From Trinickia diaoshuihuensis (GTDB lineage Bacteria; Pseudomonadota; Gammaproteobacteria; Burkholderiales; Burkholderiaceae), in assembly GCF_003390925.1 (NCBI RefSeq), contig NZ_QUBS01000025.1, forward strand, positions 40,819-104,818: a stretch of 64,000 bases of DNA, given 5' to 3'. This document shows, piece by piece, positions 27,065-36,675 of this stretch (position 1 is its first letter; the number at the start of each line of letters is the position of its first letter). The translations under genes and the position numbers were made by a program. Below the pieces are notes generated by a model. It was not told the origin of the DNA. It saw only the letters and a program-made list of their open reading frames with translations, and ran no database searches.

Positions 27065-27874
27065 ATGTCCGATCGCGTCCATTATCGACATATCGCCGAT
27101 ATGCCCGGCCTCGTGCTGGGCGCCGCGCGTTTTTCGACTTTCAGTTTCGACCGCCATTTTCACCTCGATTACCATATCGGCCTCGTCACCGAAGGCGTGC
27201 AGCGGCAACGGTTCGGTGGAAAGACGGTGCTCGTCGGGCCCGGCCGCGTCTCGTTGATGCCGCCCGGCGAGATCCACGACGGCGTGAGCGACGAAGCGAG
27301 CGGCTATACGCTCAAAACTTTTCGTTTGTCGAGCGAGTTGCTCGGCAGCGTGGCCGAGGACTTGAGCGGTTCGCCACGCGAGCCGCACTTGGCGGGCGCG
27401 CTATTGGACGACGCGCAGTTGGCGGCCCAACTCGCTCGCTTGTTCGACGTGATGCGAGCAAGCGGGCAGGGTGGATCGCTGGCCGTGCAATCGGAGTGGC
27501 TGCGCCTGCTCGACCTGCTCCTTACGCGGGCGCGGGCGATCGCGCCTGCGCAAACGAGCGGATCGCTTTCGCCGCTGCAATGGCAACGTGTTCGCGACTA
27601 TTGCTTCGCTCATCTGAGCGAGAAGATCACGCTCGATGCGCTTGCCTCGCTGTGCGATCTCGGCCGCTTTCAATTTCTTCGGCAGTTCAAACAAACGGTG
27701 GGCATGACGCCGCATGCGTGGCTGTTGCGGTTGCGTCTCGAGCATGCTTGCGTATTGCTCTCGCGCAGCTCGCAAACGATCGCGGAAGTGGCTCAGGGGG
27801 TGGGCTTCTACGATCAAAGTCACTTCAATCGCGCCTTCCGGCAAGCGTTCGGCGTGGCGCCGTCCGGCTATTGA
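27065..27874 (+). CDS. AraC-family transcriptional regulator
   Basis: AraC regulator of 269 aa. The N-terminal cupin-like AraC-binding domain has [14 protein letters not shown] and MPPGEIHDG; the C-terminal double HTH has [20 protein letters not shown] and the second-helix signature [20 protein letters not shown] ending FGVAPSGY. The ATG at 27065 starts the conserved domain; the frame is open to 26951 but that part overlaps the LysR end. It is 125 bp upstream of the threonine aldolase/AlaX pair on the same strand, which it may regulate. This type is often linked to amino-acid exporters (LysE), but none is here. Confidence 0.92.
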   Translation: MSDRVHYRHIADMPGLVLGAARFSTFSFDRHFHLDYHIGLVTEGVQRQRFGGKTVLVGPGRVSLMPPGEIHDGVSDEASGYTLKTFRLSSELLGSVAEDLSGSPREPHLAGALLDDAQLAAQLARLFDVMRASGQGGSLAVQSEWLRLLDLLLTRARAIAPAQTSGSLSPLQWQRVRDYCFAHLSEKITLDALASLCDLGRFQFLRQFKQTVGMTPHAWLLRLRLEHACVLLSRSSQTIAEVAQGVGFYDQSHFNRAFRQAFGVAPSGY

Positions 27875-27999
27875 CCCGGCGCAATCGCCGAAACGAACGC
27901 ACAGCGTCAATTTTTTACAATGCCGCGCGCTCGCGCCCCGATACCATGCGCAAGCCATGGGGGCGCAAGCCCCGTTTGTTTGGGGAGTCGAGGAAATCG

Positions 28000-29121
28000 A
28001 TGGCGAATCGTGAGCAGATACCGCCGGCCGTTCAAGGCGAGCCGGCATTGGGTTTTTCAAGCGACAACATCGCGGCGGCATCGCCCGAGGTGATCGAGGC
28101 GCTCGTCGCCTGCAATGCCGGGCAAGCGCGACCGTACGGCGCCGATGAACTGACCGCGCGCGTGGCCGGCAAATTCGGCGAATTGTTCGAGCGAGAGGTC
28201 AGCGTCTTGCTCGTGCCGACGGGCACGGCCGCCAATGCGCTGTCGCTGGCCGCACTCACGCCGCCTTGGGGCAGCGTACTCTGTCATCGCGACAGTCACG
28301 TCAACAACGACGAATGCGGAGCGCCCGAATTTTTCACGGGCGGCGCGAAGCTCGTCACGGTGGACGGCGCCGCCGCGAAGATCGATGTCGAGGCATTGCG
28401 GATCGCCGCGCGCGCCAAGCTCGGCGACGTGCACTCGACGCAACCCGCTTGCGTGACGATTACGCAGGCGACGGAAGTCGGCAGCTTGTACGAGGTGGAC
28501 GAAATCGCCGCGATCGGGGAGGTGTGCCGCGCGTCGGGCTTGCGGCTGCATATGGACGGCTCGCGCTTTGCAAACGCGCTCGCGGCGCTCGGCTGCACGC
28601 CGGCGGAGCTGACGTGGAAGGCCGGCGTCGACGTGTTGTCGTTCGGCGCGACGAAAAACGGCGTGCCCGCCGCCGAGGCGATCGTCTCGTTCGATCCCGC
28701 CATCGCGAGCGAATTGGCGTTCCGGCGTAAGCGCGCGGGGCATCTGTTCTCGAAGATGCGCTTCTTATCGGCGCAGATCGACGCCTACCTTGCCGACGGC
28801 CTTTGGCTGCGCAACGCGAGGCAAGCCAATGCCATGGCGCAACGGCTCGTGCGGGGATTGCGAGGCGTGTCGAGCATCGAAGTCATGGGCGAGCCTCGCG
28901 CGAACATCGTGTTTTGCCGGTTGCCGCAGGCGCTGATCGAGGCGCTGCTGGCACGAGGTTTCGGGTTTTACCACGATCGTTGGGGTCCGGGCGTGGTACG
29001 GCTCGTGACGTCGTTCGCGACGTCGGCCGCGGACGTCGACCATTTGCTCGGCGCGGTGCGGCAGGCGATCGGCGCGGGGTCCGAGGACGGCGATGGATAC
29101 GAGAAGGGGGACGAGGCATGA
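28000..29121 (+). CDS. ltaE: Low-specificity L-threonine aldolase
   Basis: PLP-dependent fold-type I aldolase of 373 aa, cleaving L-threonine and L-allo-threonine to glycine and acetaldehyde. The early part has [17 protein letters not shown] and PYGADE, the substrate region [23 protein letters not shown], the Asp/Ser pair [16 protein letters not shown], and the PLP-binding Lys in [12 protein letters not shown]. The ATG at 28000 has GAGGAA just upstream. Its stop overlaps the start of the AlaX gene (ATGA), so the two are coupled. The C-terminal tail is acidic and short. Assignment is strong; the exact stereochemical preference is not visible. Confidence 0.93.
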   Translation: MANREQIPPAVQGEPALGFSSDNIAAASPEVIEALVACNAGQARPYGADELTARVAGKFGELFEREVSVLLVPTGTAANALSLAALTPPWGSVLCHRDSHVNNDECGAPEFFTGGAKLVTVDGAAAKIDVEALRIAARAKLGDVHSTQPACVTITQATEVGSLYEVDEIAAIGEVCRASGLRLHMDGSRFANALAALGCTPAELTWKAGVDVLSFGATKNGVPAAEAIVSFDPAIASELAFRRKRAGHLFSKMRFLSAQIDAYLADGLWLRNARQANAMAQRLVRGLRGVSSIEVMGEPRANIVFCRLPQALIEALLARGFGFYHDRWGPGVVRLVTSFATSAADVDHLLGAVRQAIGAGSEDGDGYEKGDEA

Positions 29122-29765
29122 CGCAGCGGCTTTATATGACCGAGGACACTCTGGCGATGGATGCGGCCGTCGTGCGCTGTACCCCGCGTGAAGACGGTCA
29201 CTTCGATGTCGTCTTGTCGGCAACGCTGTTTCATCCCCAAGGCGGGGGGCAACTGTCCGATCGCGGCACGATCGGGGGTGTCGAGGTGCTCCGTGTGCTG
29301 GCCGTGGAGAGCGAGATCGTCCACGTTTGCGAGCGGGCCGTCGCGCTCGGCGACACGCCTATCGAGGTGTGCGCCGAATCGCGCGCGTTGCATGCCAGGC
29401 TGCATTCGGCGGGGCACCTGATCGGCTATTGCGGCGAGGCGCTTGGGTGGCGCGCCGTCAAGGGCCATCACTGGCCCGGCGAAGCGAGGGTGGTTTTTGA
29501 AGGCGATGCCGGCACGCAGGCGTTCGATGCGCAAACGATCGAGGCGATGGCCAATGCGCACGTCGACGCTCGATTGCCGCGCCGAACGGTGCTGGAGGGC
29601 GAGACGCGCAAGATCGGCTTCGGTGCGTTGCCGCTGCACGGATGCGGCGGCACGCACGTCGCCGTGTCGTCGGATGTCGGGCGCATTCGTATTTCGAAAG
29701 TGAAGGAAAAGAAAGGCCAGGTCTCCGTCCACTACGAACTCGCGCTCGAAGGCGAACTCGCCTGA
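29118..29765 (+). CDS. AlaX-type alanyl-tRNA editing protein
   Basis: Free-standing homologue of the alanyl-tRNA synthetase editing domain, 215 aa, which hydrolyses Ser-tRNA(Ala) or Gly-tRNA(Ala). The zinc-binding motifs are intact: HSAGHLIGY (HxxxH) near residue 95 and CGGTHVA (CxxxH) near residue 176. The N-terminal Gly-rich [12 protein letters not shown] is the classic feature of AlaX-M/L proteins. It begins inside the ltaE stop codon. Coupling with threonine aldolase makes sense because glycine and serine levels, which the aldolase affects, determine mischarging of tRNA(Ala); that link is inference. Confidence 0.93.
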   Translation: MTQRLYMTEDTLAMDAAVVRCTPREDGHFDVVLSATLFHPQGGGQLSDRGTIGGVEVLRVLAVESEIVHVCERAVALGDTPIEVCAESRALHARLHSAGHLIGYCGEALGWRAVKGHHWPGEARVVFEGDAGTQAFDAQTIEAMANAHVDARLPRRTVLEGETRKIGFGALPLHGCGGTHVAVSSDVGRIRISKVKEKKGQVSVHYELALEGELA

Positions 29766-29774
29766 GCGAGCCGG

Positions 29775-32192
29775 CTACGAAGGCGTCGCCCGGTCCAGCG
29801 GCGGACGGCCCGCATCGGCCGCGCTGGCCGCTCCCGTGCGATCGACCGGCACGTCGCCGTCTTGCCAGGTATGCGCGTCGTCCTGGTGCGCCCCGTCTCT
29901 GCGGCTTAGCGAGAGCAGCACCGGGATCGACTTGTAAGACGGCGTGCCGCTGCGCGGATCGACGTCGGAGAGCGATACGAGCGCGTTGGCTTCCGGGTAA
30001 TAAGCGGCGATCGAACCCGGCGCGATATCGAAGGCTACCGCCGTCAGTCGTTCGATTCGTCTCGATCCACCGACATCGATCGTGCTTTCGATCGTTTCCA
30101 CGTCGACCAAATCGCCATGCTTCAATCCGCGCGCGGTGAGATCGGCCTCGTTGACGAAAACGATGTCGCGCCGGCCCGTGATTCCGCGGTAGCGGTCGTT
30201 GTAACTGTAGATGGTCGTGTTGTATTGATCGTGGCTGCGGATCGTCGCAAGAATCAGCGCGTCGCTGCGGTCCACGCGCGGATCGGCCAACACGCCCTTG
30301 TGCGCAATGAAGCGCGCACGGCCCTCGGGCGTTGCCCAGCGCCGTTCCGAGGCAGGATTGTAGAGGCGAAACCCGCCCGGCTCGCGCACGCGCTCGTTGA
30401 AGCGCTCGAATTGGGGGAACACCGCCTCGATCAAATCGCGAATGCGATCGTAATCGCCGATCCAACCGTCCCAATCGAGCGAGGGATCGTCGAGCGTCGC
30501 CTTGGCCATGCCCGCGATGATCGCGGGCTCCGAGCGCAAAAGGTCGGATGCGGGCTGCAGCGACCCGCGCGACGCATGCACCATCGACATCGAATCTTCG
30601 ACGGTGATGAACTGCGGGCCGCTTGCTTGTTCATCGAGTTCGGTCCGGCCCAAACACGGCAACAGCAGCGTTTCCTTGGCGATCAGCAAGTGCGACCGGT
30701 TCAGCTTCGTCGCGATATGGACGGCCAGGTCGAGCTTGCGCATGGCGGCGAACGAGGCGTCGGTGTCCGACATGGCCACGGGTAAATTGCCGCCAAGACA
30801 GATCAGTGCCTTCGCGCGCCCGTCCCGCATGGCCTCGATGGCGGCGACCGCGCCGTGCCCGTGCGTTCGCGGCGGCTCGAACCGGAATACGCGCGCGAGC
30901 GCATCGAGCAGTTCGGGAGGCGGCACCTCGGTGATGCCGACGGTGCGGTCGCCTTGGACGTTCGAGTGTCCTCGCAACGGACAGATACCGGCGCCGTCGC
31001 GGCCGAGGTTGCCGCGCATCAGCAGCAAATTGACGATTTGCTGAACGTTCGCCGTGCCGCGGCGGTGCTGCGTGATTCCCATGCCGTAGCAGACGATCGC
31101 GGCTTTCGATTCCGCATAAAGGCGGCCGATGCGCTCGATTTCCGCGCGTTCGATGCCCGAGACGCATTCGATGTCTTCCCACTTCGTCGCATCGAGATCG
31201 GCGATGATTTCGTCGAGGCCGATCGTATGCGCTTCGATGAAGGCGCGGTCGAGCACGCCTTCGCCGCCCGCGGCGAGACGCTCGCGGTCGAGCGCGAGCA
31301 GGGTCTTCATCATGCCTTTCAATACGGCCACGTCGCCGCCGATTTTCAGTTGCAGATAATCGGTTGCGATCGGCGTGGCGCGTCCCGTCATCATTTCGAC
31401 GGGATCTTGCGGCGACATGAAGCGCACGAGCCCGCGCTCGTGCAGCGGATTGAGCACGACGATCTTCGCGCCGCGCAGCGAGGCCTTGCGCAGCGTCGCG
31501 AGCATGCGCGGATGATTCGTACCCGGGTTGTGGCCGATGCAGAAGATCGCGTCGCAGTGATCGAAATCGGCGAGCGTCACGGTGCCCTTGCCGACGCCGA
31601 TTGCTTCGGGCAGACCGACGCTCGTCGCTTCGTGGCACATGTTCGAGCAGTCGGGAAAATTGTTGGTGCCGAAGCGCCGCGCGAATAGCTGAAAGAGAAA
31701 GGCGGCTTCGTTGGAGGCTCGACCCGACGTGTAGAACTCGGCCATGTTCGGATCGGGCAGGGCGCGTAGGGCTTTTCCGATCGTCGCGAAGACTTCGTCC
31801 CACGAAACGGGGAGGTAGCGATCGGAGTCGTGGTCGTAGCGCATCGGGTGCGTTAAACGGCCCTCGTTTTCAAGGTCGAAGTCGGTCCAATTCCAAAGCT
31901 CCGCCACGTTGTGGCGAGCGAAGAAATCCGGCGTGGTGCGTTTGGTCGTCGCCTCCCAGGAAACGGCTTTCGCGCCGTTTTCGCAGAACTCGAACGACGA
32001 GGTGCTGCGAGGGTCGGGCCACGCGCAACCAGGGCAATCGAAGCCTGTCGGCTGATTGACCTTGAGCAGCATCTTCGCCTCGCGGCCCACGCCCATTTGC
32101 TGGCGTAGCGCGCGAGCGACGGCTTGAAGCGCGCCCCAGCCGCCGGCCGGTCCACCGTAAGGCCCGACGCCGGGCACTTCGTTCTTGCTCAT
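29775..32192 (-). CDS. FdhF/YdeP-family molybdopterin oxidoreductase
   Basis: Molybdenum-bis-MGD oxidoreductase of 805 aa of the YdeP type, cytoplasmic because no Tat signal is present. The N-terminal cluster region has only two cysteines (FDCPGCAWPDP) instead of the four that bind a 4Fe-4S cluster in formate dehydrogenases. A Cys-His pair in SNMCHEATSVG is at the position of the Sec140-His141 pair of E. coli FdhF, judged by eye. The molybdopterin-binding core has CIGHNPGTNHPRMLATLRKA and GRDGAGICPLRGHSNVQGDR. E. coli YdeP is linked to acid resistance; the reaction is unknown. The ATG at 32192 has AGGAGG. It is divergent from acetoacetyl-CoA synthetase. FdhD is not in the window. Confidence 0.92.
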   Translation of the reverse strand: MSKNEVPGVGPYGGPAGGWGALQAVARALRQQMGVGREAKMLLKVNQPTGFDCPGCAWPDPRSTSSFEFCENGAKAVSWEATTKRTTPDFFARHNVAELWNWTDFDLENEGRLTHPMRYDHDSDRYLPVSWDEVFATIGKALRALPDPNMAEFYTSGRASNEAAFLFQLFARRFGTNNFPDCSNMCHEATSVGLPEAIGVGKGTVTLADFDHCDAIFCIGHNPGTNHPRMLATLRKASLRGAKIVVLNPLHERGLVRFMSPQDPVEMMTGRATPIATDYLQLKIGGDVAVLKGMMKTLLALDRERLAAGGEGVLDRAFIEAHTIGLDEIIADLDATKWEDIECVSGIERAEIERIGRLYAESKAAIVCYGMGITQHRRGTANVQQIVNLLLMRGNLGRDGAGICPLRGHSNVQGDRTVGITEVPPPELLDALARVFRFEPPRTHGHGAVAAIEAMRDGRAKALICLGGNLPVAMSDTDASFAAMRKLDLAVHIATKLNRSHLLIAKETLLLPCLGRTELDEQASGPQFITVEDSMSMVHASRGSLQPASDLLRSEPAIIAGMAKATLDDPSLDWDGWIGDYDRIRDLIEAVFPQFERFNERVREPGGFRLYNPASERRWATPEGRARFIAHKGVLADPRVDRSDALILATIRSHDQYNTTIYSYNDRYRGITGRRDIVFVNEADLTARGLKHGDLVDVETIESTIDVGGSRRIERLTAVAFDIAPGSIAAYYPEANALVSLSDVDPRSGTPSYKSIPVLLSLSRRDGAHQDDAHTWQDGDVPVDRTGAASAADAGRPPLDRATPS

Positions 32193-32256
32193 AAATCCTC
32201 CTAATCGTCCGATTTCCGGTCGCAACGCCTGTGCCTAGGAATGGGTCCGCAGTAGC

Positions 32257-32303
32257 ATACGACGGTTCGCGAATAGGGGCCCGCTCGCTGCCAACTGTCG
32301 TAT
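32257..32303. promoter_or_regulatory. Interrupted inverted repeat in the ydeP / acetoacetyl-CoA synthetase divergent promoter region
   Basis: ATACGACGGTT (32257-32267) and AACTGTCGTAT (32293-32303) are inverted copies with one mismatch in 11, separated by 25 bp. They lie in the 146-bp region between the two divergent genes and could be a regulator-binding site. Confidence 0.45.
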
Positions 32304-32338
32304 ATTGGGGGCCGTTGCCCTGCGCGGCAGGGCTCGCA

Positions 32339-34378
32339 ATGGGCTTTTCGCCAATGAACCCTATCGCCGAAAACGTCGCGCCGGCCTGGTCGCCCAGCCC
32401 GCAATTCATCGAGTCCTCGCGCATCAATCACTTCATGCGTTGGCTGCGGGCGCAACGCGGTCTCGCGTTCGACGACTACGACGCGCTATGGCAATGGTCC
32501 GTCGACGATATCGATGCGTTTTGGTGTGCCTTGTGGGATTGGGCCGATATTCGCTCCCCACAGCCGCGCGGCCGCGCGCTCGTGCATGCATCGATGCCCG
32601 GGGCAACGTGGTTTCCCGGCGTGCGAATCAACTATGTCGAACAAGTCTTCCGGCACGCGACGAGCGCATGGCCGGCGATCGTCTATCGCAACGAAGCGGG
32701 TGAAGAGGGCGAACTCGGTTGGGCCGAGTTGCAGCGGCAAGTCGCGGCACTGGCGGCTGCGTTGCGCGGCATGGGCGTCGCGCCCGGCGAGCGCGTCGCG
32801 GCTTTCATGGCCAATACGCCGCAAACGGTCGTGGCTTTTCTGGCCGTGGCGAGCATCGGTGGGATCTGGTCGGTCTGCTCCCCCGATATGGGCCAATTGG
32901 CCGTACTCGATCGCTTTCGGCAAATCGAACCGAAAGTTCTGATCGCGGCCGACGGCTATCGATATGGCGGCAACGCGTACGACCGTATCCCGCTTATCCA
33001 GGCATTGCTGCAACAACTGCCGACGGTCGAACAGCTCGTCCTCGTGCCGAACCTTGACGGCTCGCGTACGGCCGCGTCGGCTGGTGGGACGACGGCCGCC
33101 CCGAGCCTGCGCGGCGGCGAAGTGAAATGGACCGATTGGGCCGACGCCATAGCGAAAGACGCACCGCTCGAAGTCGAGCAGCTACCGTTCGATCATCCGC
33201 TTTGGATCGTCTATTCGTCGGGGACGACGGGCCTGCCCAAGCCGATCGTCCATTCGCATGGCGGTGTCGTGCTCGAGCACGTGAAGACCGCGGCGCTCCA
33301 TCTCGATCTGCACCCGGGAGACCGCTTCAACTGGTATGCGAGCACCGGCTGGATCATGTGGAATTGCCAGGTGGCGGGACTGCTGGCCGGCGCCACGATC
33401 TGTCTGTACGACGGCAATCCGAGCTATCCCGACGCGGGCGCGCTCTGGCGTTTCGTCGGCGACGCGAAGATCAAGTTTTTCGGCGCCGGGGCAGCCTACT
33501 TCCAGGGGTGCCTGAAATCCGGTGTCGAGCCCAGGCAGGTCGCCGGCCTCTCGGCGTTGCGCGTGATCGGCTCGACGGGCTCGCCGCTGCCGCCCGAAGC
33601 CTATCGCTGGATCCTCGACCATGTGGGCCCTGTCTGGATCGACGTCATTTCCGGCGGGACCGATTTCGCGGGTTGCTTTCTGGCGGGCGTGCCGACGTTG
33701 CCCGTCTATCTCGGCGAGATGCAATGCCGTTGCTTGGGCGCGCGCGTCGAGGCATTCGACGAAGCGGGCAAGAGCGTCGTCGACGCCGTGGGCGAGCTGG
33801 TCTGCACGGCTCCGATGCCCTCGATGCCGCTCTATTTCTGGAACGACCAAGACAATCGCCGCTATCGCGAAAGCTACTTCGACACGTACCCGGGTATCTG
33901 GCGGCATGGCGATTGGATACGGATCACGCCGCGCGGCGGCGCCGTGATCTACGGCCGTTCCGACGCGACGATCAATCGGCACGGCATCCGCATGGGCACG
34001 AGCGAGCTGTACCGCGCCGTCGAGGATTTGCCGGAAGTCCTCGACAGCTTGGTCGTCGACCTCGAATACCTGGGGCGCGAATCGTACATGCCGCTGTTCG
34101 TGGTGTTGCGGCCGGGCACGGAACTGACGGCGGATCTCGTCGAAAAGATCCGCGAGCGGATTCGCAAGGCGCTATCGGCGCGCCATGTGCCGAACGACGT
34201 TTTTCGGGTGGAGGCGGTACCGCGCACGCTGTCGGGCAAAAAGATGGAGTTGCCGATCAAGAAATTGCTGCTGGGGCAGCCGCTCGAAAAGGTGGCCAAT
34301 CCCGATACGATGGCCAACCCGGAAAGCCTCGCTTGGTTCGATCGGTTTGCGCGCGAGCGCGGCGGCGAAAAGCGGTAG
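32339..34378 (+). CDS. Acetoacetyl-CoA synthetase
   Basis: ANL-superfamily adenylating enzyme of 679 aa, activating acetoacetate with CoA and ATP to feed acetoacetyl-CoA into central or polyhydroxybutyrate metabolism. The P-loop A3 motif is IVYSSGTTGLPKPIVHSHGG, followed by WYASTGWIMWN, the AACS-type segment ISGGTDFAGCFLAGVPTLP, the hinge GRSDATINRHGIRMGTSELY, and the catalytic Lys in RTLSGKKMELP near the C terminus. The ATG at 32339 follows GCAGGG; a second ATG at 32354 is possible and would remove five residues. The N-terminal ACAS domain (ESSRINHFMRWL) fits the family. It is divergent from the YdeP oxidoreductase. Confidence 0.93.
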   Translation: MGFSPMNPIAENVAPAWSPSPQFIESSRINHFMRWLRAQRGLAFDDYDALWQWSVDDIDAFWCALWDWADIRSPQPRGRALVHASMPGATWFPGVRINYVEQVFRHATSAWPAIVYRNEAGEEGELGWAELQRQVAALAAALRGMGVAPGERVAAFMANTPQTVVAFLAVASIGGIWSVCSPDMGQLAVLDRFRQIEPKVLIAADGYRYGGNAYDRIPLIQALLQQLPTVEQLVLVPNLDGSRTAASAGGTTAAPSLRGGEVKWTDWADAIAKDAPLEVEQLPFDHPLWIVYSSGTTGLPKPIVHSHGGVVLEHVKTAALHLDLHPGDRFNWYASTGWIMWNCQVAGLLAGATICLYDGNPSYPDAGALWRFVGDAKIKFFGAGAAYFQGCLKSGVEPRQVAGLSALRVIGSTGSPLPPEAYRWILDHVGPVWIDVISGGTDFAGCFLAGVPTLPVYLGEMQCRCLGARVEAFDEAGKSVVDAVGELVCTAPMPSMPLYFWNDQDNRRYRESYFDTYPGIWRHGDWIRITPRGGAVIYGRSDATINRHGIRMGTSELYRAVEDLPEVLDSLVVDLEYLGRESYMPLFVVLRPGTELTADLVEKIRERIRKALSARHVPNDVFRVEAVPRTLSGKKMELPIKKLLLGQPLEKVANPDTMANPESLAWFDRFARERGGEKR

Positions 34379-34410
34379 CCGAGAGAAGGGCGCTCGCGCA
34401 CCGGCTTGCC

Positions 34411-36675
34411 TCACGGCACGGCCCACCATCGCGGCAAGAGCCGCCGGACTTCGGTGCGCCGGTAGCGATCGTCGATCAAATGCAATACGCCGACGTCGGT
34501 CTCGGTCCGAATCACGCGCCCAGCGGCTTGCACGACCTTTTGGAGTCCCGGGTAGAGGTAGACGTAGTCGTACCCGCTGCCGAATTTCGCATCCATCTTG
34601 CGGCGCATTTCCTCGTTGACGTCGTTTACCTGCGGCAAGCCGAGCGTGGCGACGAACGCGCCGATCAGTTGGTTGCCGACGAGATCCACGCCTTCGGAGA
34701 ACGCCCCGCCGAGCACGGCGAGGCCGATGCCGCGATCGGCGGTGCGAAAACGCGCCAAGAACGCGTCGCGCTCCGCCTCGCCCATGCCGGGCGCCTGGGT
34801 CCAGATGGGCACGTCGGGATGGCGCGCTTGCATCGAATCGGCGATGCGCCGTAGATAGTCGAAGCTGCTCAAGAAGCCCAGGTAGTTGCCCGGAACCTCG
34901 GCGTATTGGCGGGCCATCAAATCGACGATCGGGACCAGCGAGCGCTCGCGGTCCTTGAACCGCGTGGACACGTGCGAGGCGACTCGGATCGTCAATTGCG
35001 GCGCCCGAAACGGTCCTTGCACGTCGAGCGCGGCGGTCGCTTCCGGCAGGCCCAGCATGTCGCGATAGAAGCGCTCGGGCGCGAACGTTCCGGAGAACAT
35101 GACCGTTGCGTGCGCCGCGGCGTGCCGCGCCCCGAGGAATTGAGCGGGAACGACGTTGCGCACGCACAGCGTCGATTGTGTTCGGCCTTGCGCGCCGGCG
35201 CCCCTCGTATCGAGTTGGATGTCGAATACCGAGTGCTCGCCGAATTGTTCGGCTAACGAAACGAAGTGCATCGCGTCGAAGAAAACGCGCAGCAGCGTGT
35301 CGTCGAGCGAAAGGGGGGCGTCGGCCAGATGATCGGTGACGGCGCCGATCAAGTTTTGCGCGGCCGATAATAGGCGTGCCGGCACTTCGTCATAAGCCTG
35401 ATAACCATTTGTCTGCGCGCGGCTCAACGCATTCCATTCGCGCTGCAAGCGCTGCAGGGCTTTTTTCAGCACGGCGGGTGCAAGTTTGCCGGCGGCTTTG
35501 AACGCGGGCTGATCGATTTGCGCCGTATACATCTTGCGGCCGCGTTCGAGCAGGTTGTGCGCTTCGTCCACGAGCACCGCGACACGCCATTGATTGATAC
35601 GCGTGAGCGCGTAAAGCAATGCGCTGCTGTCGTAATAGTAGTTGTAGTCGCCGATCACGACGTCGCACCAGCGTGTCAGTTCTTGCGACAAGTAATACGG
35701 ACACACGTCGTGCGCGAGCGCGGCGCGCCGGACGGCGTCGCGATCGAGGCGGTGGGTCGAAAGCGCGTGTTCGCGCGCGGCCGGAAGGCGGTCGTAAAAG
35801 CCGCGCGCGAGCGGGCACGATTCGCCGTGGCACGACTTATCCGGGTGCTCGCAAGCCTTGTCGCGGGCGACGAGTTCGAGCGTGCGCAACGGCAATTCGT
35901 TTCCGCCCTGACGAAGCGATTCGACGGCGTCCAGCGCGAGTGCGCGTCCGGGCGTTTTCGCCGTCAGAAAGAACACACGCTCGACATGACCTTGTCCGCA
36001 CGCCTTGAGCGCGGGAAAGAGTGTGGCCAGCGTCTTACCGATTCCGGTCGGCGCCTGCGCCATAAGCGCGCCCCCGTCGCGCGCCGCTCGATAGACGGCC
36101 ACCGCCAGTTCGCGCTGCCCGCTTCGAAAGTCTCCGTGGGGAAACCGCAGCCGATCGAGCGCGGCATCGCGTGTGGCGCGATGCGCGCTTTCGCGCATGG
36201 CCCACGCAAGAAATCGCTCACACTGCGCTTCGAACAACCCGCGCAGCGCGCCTGCATCGTGCGTTTGCGTGAATATCGTTTCCTTGCGCGAGCCGATGTC
36301 GAAATAAACGAGCGCCACGTTCAATTGCGCCAGAGCGCGCGCCTGACACAACAAATGCCCATAGACGAGCGCTTGCGCCCAATGCAACGCGCGGTGATTC
36401 TCGGGCATCGACTCGAGTTGCCCACGGTAGGTCTTGATCTCTTCTAGGCGATTGAGCGCGGGATCATAGCCATCGGCCCGGCCGCGCACGGTCAATTCGC
36501 GGTACGTTCCCGCCAACGTCACTTCGGCTTCGTACTGGGCCCCGCGCCGCGCGGCGACGGCCGCGTGGCCTTCGATTCCCTCGAGCGACGTGGGCGAGGG
36601 CGTGAAGCGCAGATCGAGGTCGCCGCGTTTCGCGGTGAACTCGCACAGCGTGCGCACGGCGACAACGTAGCTCAT
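34411..36675 (-). CDS. DinG/XPD-type Fe-S helicase with N-terminal PD-(D/E)XK nuclease-like domain
   Basis: Superfamily 2 DNA helicase of 754 aa. Walker A is MAQAPTGIGKTLATLFPALK (about residue 195) and Walker B is LVDEAHNLLERGRK. Between them four cysteines (ACEHPDKSCHGESC and DVCPYY) match the 4Fe-4S cluster of DinG/XPD helicases. Before the helicase core, residues 60-120 contain GRADGYDPALNRLEEIKTY and a downstream HWAQALVYG, the D...ExK...Q layout of a PD-(D/E)XK nuclease. The ATG at 36675 overlaps the stop of the upstream FAN1-type nuclease (ATGA). The open frame continues to 37473 in the shadow of that gene and was rejected. The pair is probably a DNA-repair module; the nuclease part is inference. 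Confidence 0.9.
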   Translation of the reverse strand: MSYVVAVRTLCEFTAKRGDLDLRFTPSPTSLEGIEGHAAVAARRGAQYEAEVTLAGTYRELTVRGRADGYDPALNRLEEIKTYRGQLESMPENHRALHWAQALVYGHLLCQARALAQLNVALVYFDIGSRKETIFTQTHDAGALRGLFEAQCERFLAWAMRESAHRATRDAALDRLRFPHGDFRSGQRELAVAVYRAARDGGALMAQAPTGIGKTLATLFPALKACGQGHVERVFFLTAKTPGRALALDAVESLRQGGNELPLRTLELVARDKACEHPDKSCHGESCPLARGFYDRLPAAREHALSTHRLDRDAVRRAALAHDVCPYYLSQELTRWCDVVIGDYNYYYDSSALLYALTRINQWRVAVLVDEAHNLLERGRKMYTAQIDQPAFKAAGKLAPAVLKKALQRLQREWNALSRAQTNGYQAYDEVPARLLSAAQNLIGAVTDHLADAPLSLDDTLLRVFFDAMHFVSLAEQFGEHSVFDIQLDTRGAGAQGRTQSTLCVRNVVPAQFLGARHAAAHATVMFSGTFAPERFYRDMLGLPEATAALDVQGPFRAPQLTIRVASHVSTRFKDRERSLVPIVDLMARQYAEVPGNYLGFLSSFDYLRRIADSMQARHPDVPIWTQAPGMGEAERDAFLARFRTADRGIGLAVLGGAFSEGVDLVGNQLIGAFVATLGLPQVNDVNEEMRRKMDAKFGSGYDYVYLYPGLQKVVQAAGRVIRTETDVGVLHLIDDRYRRTEVRRLLPRWWAVP

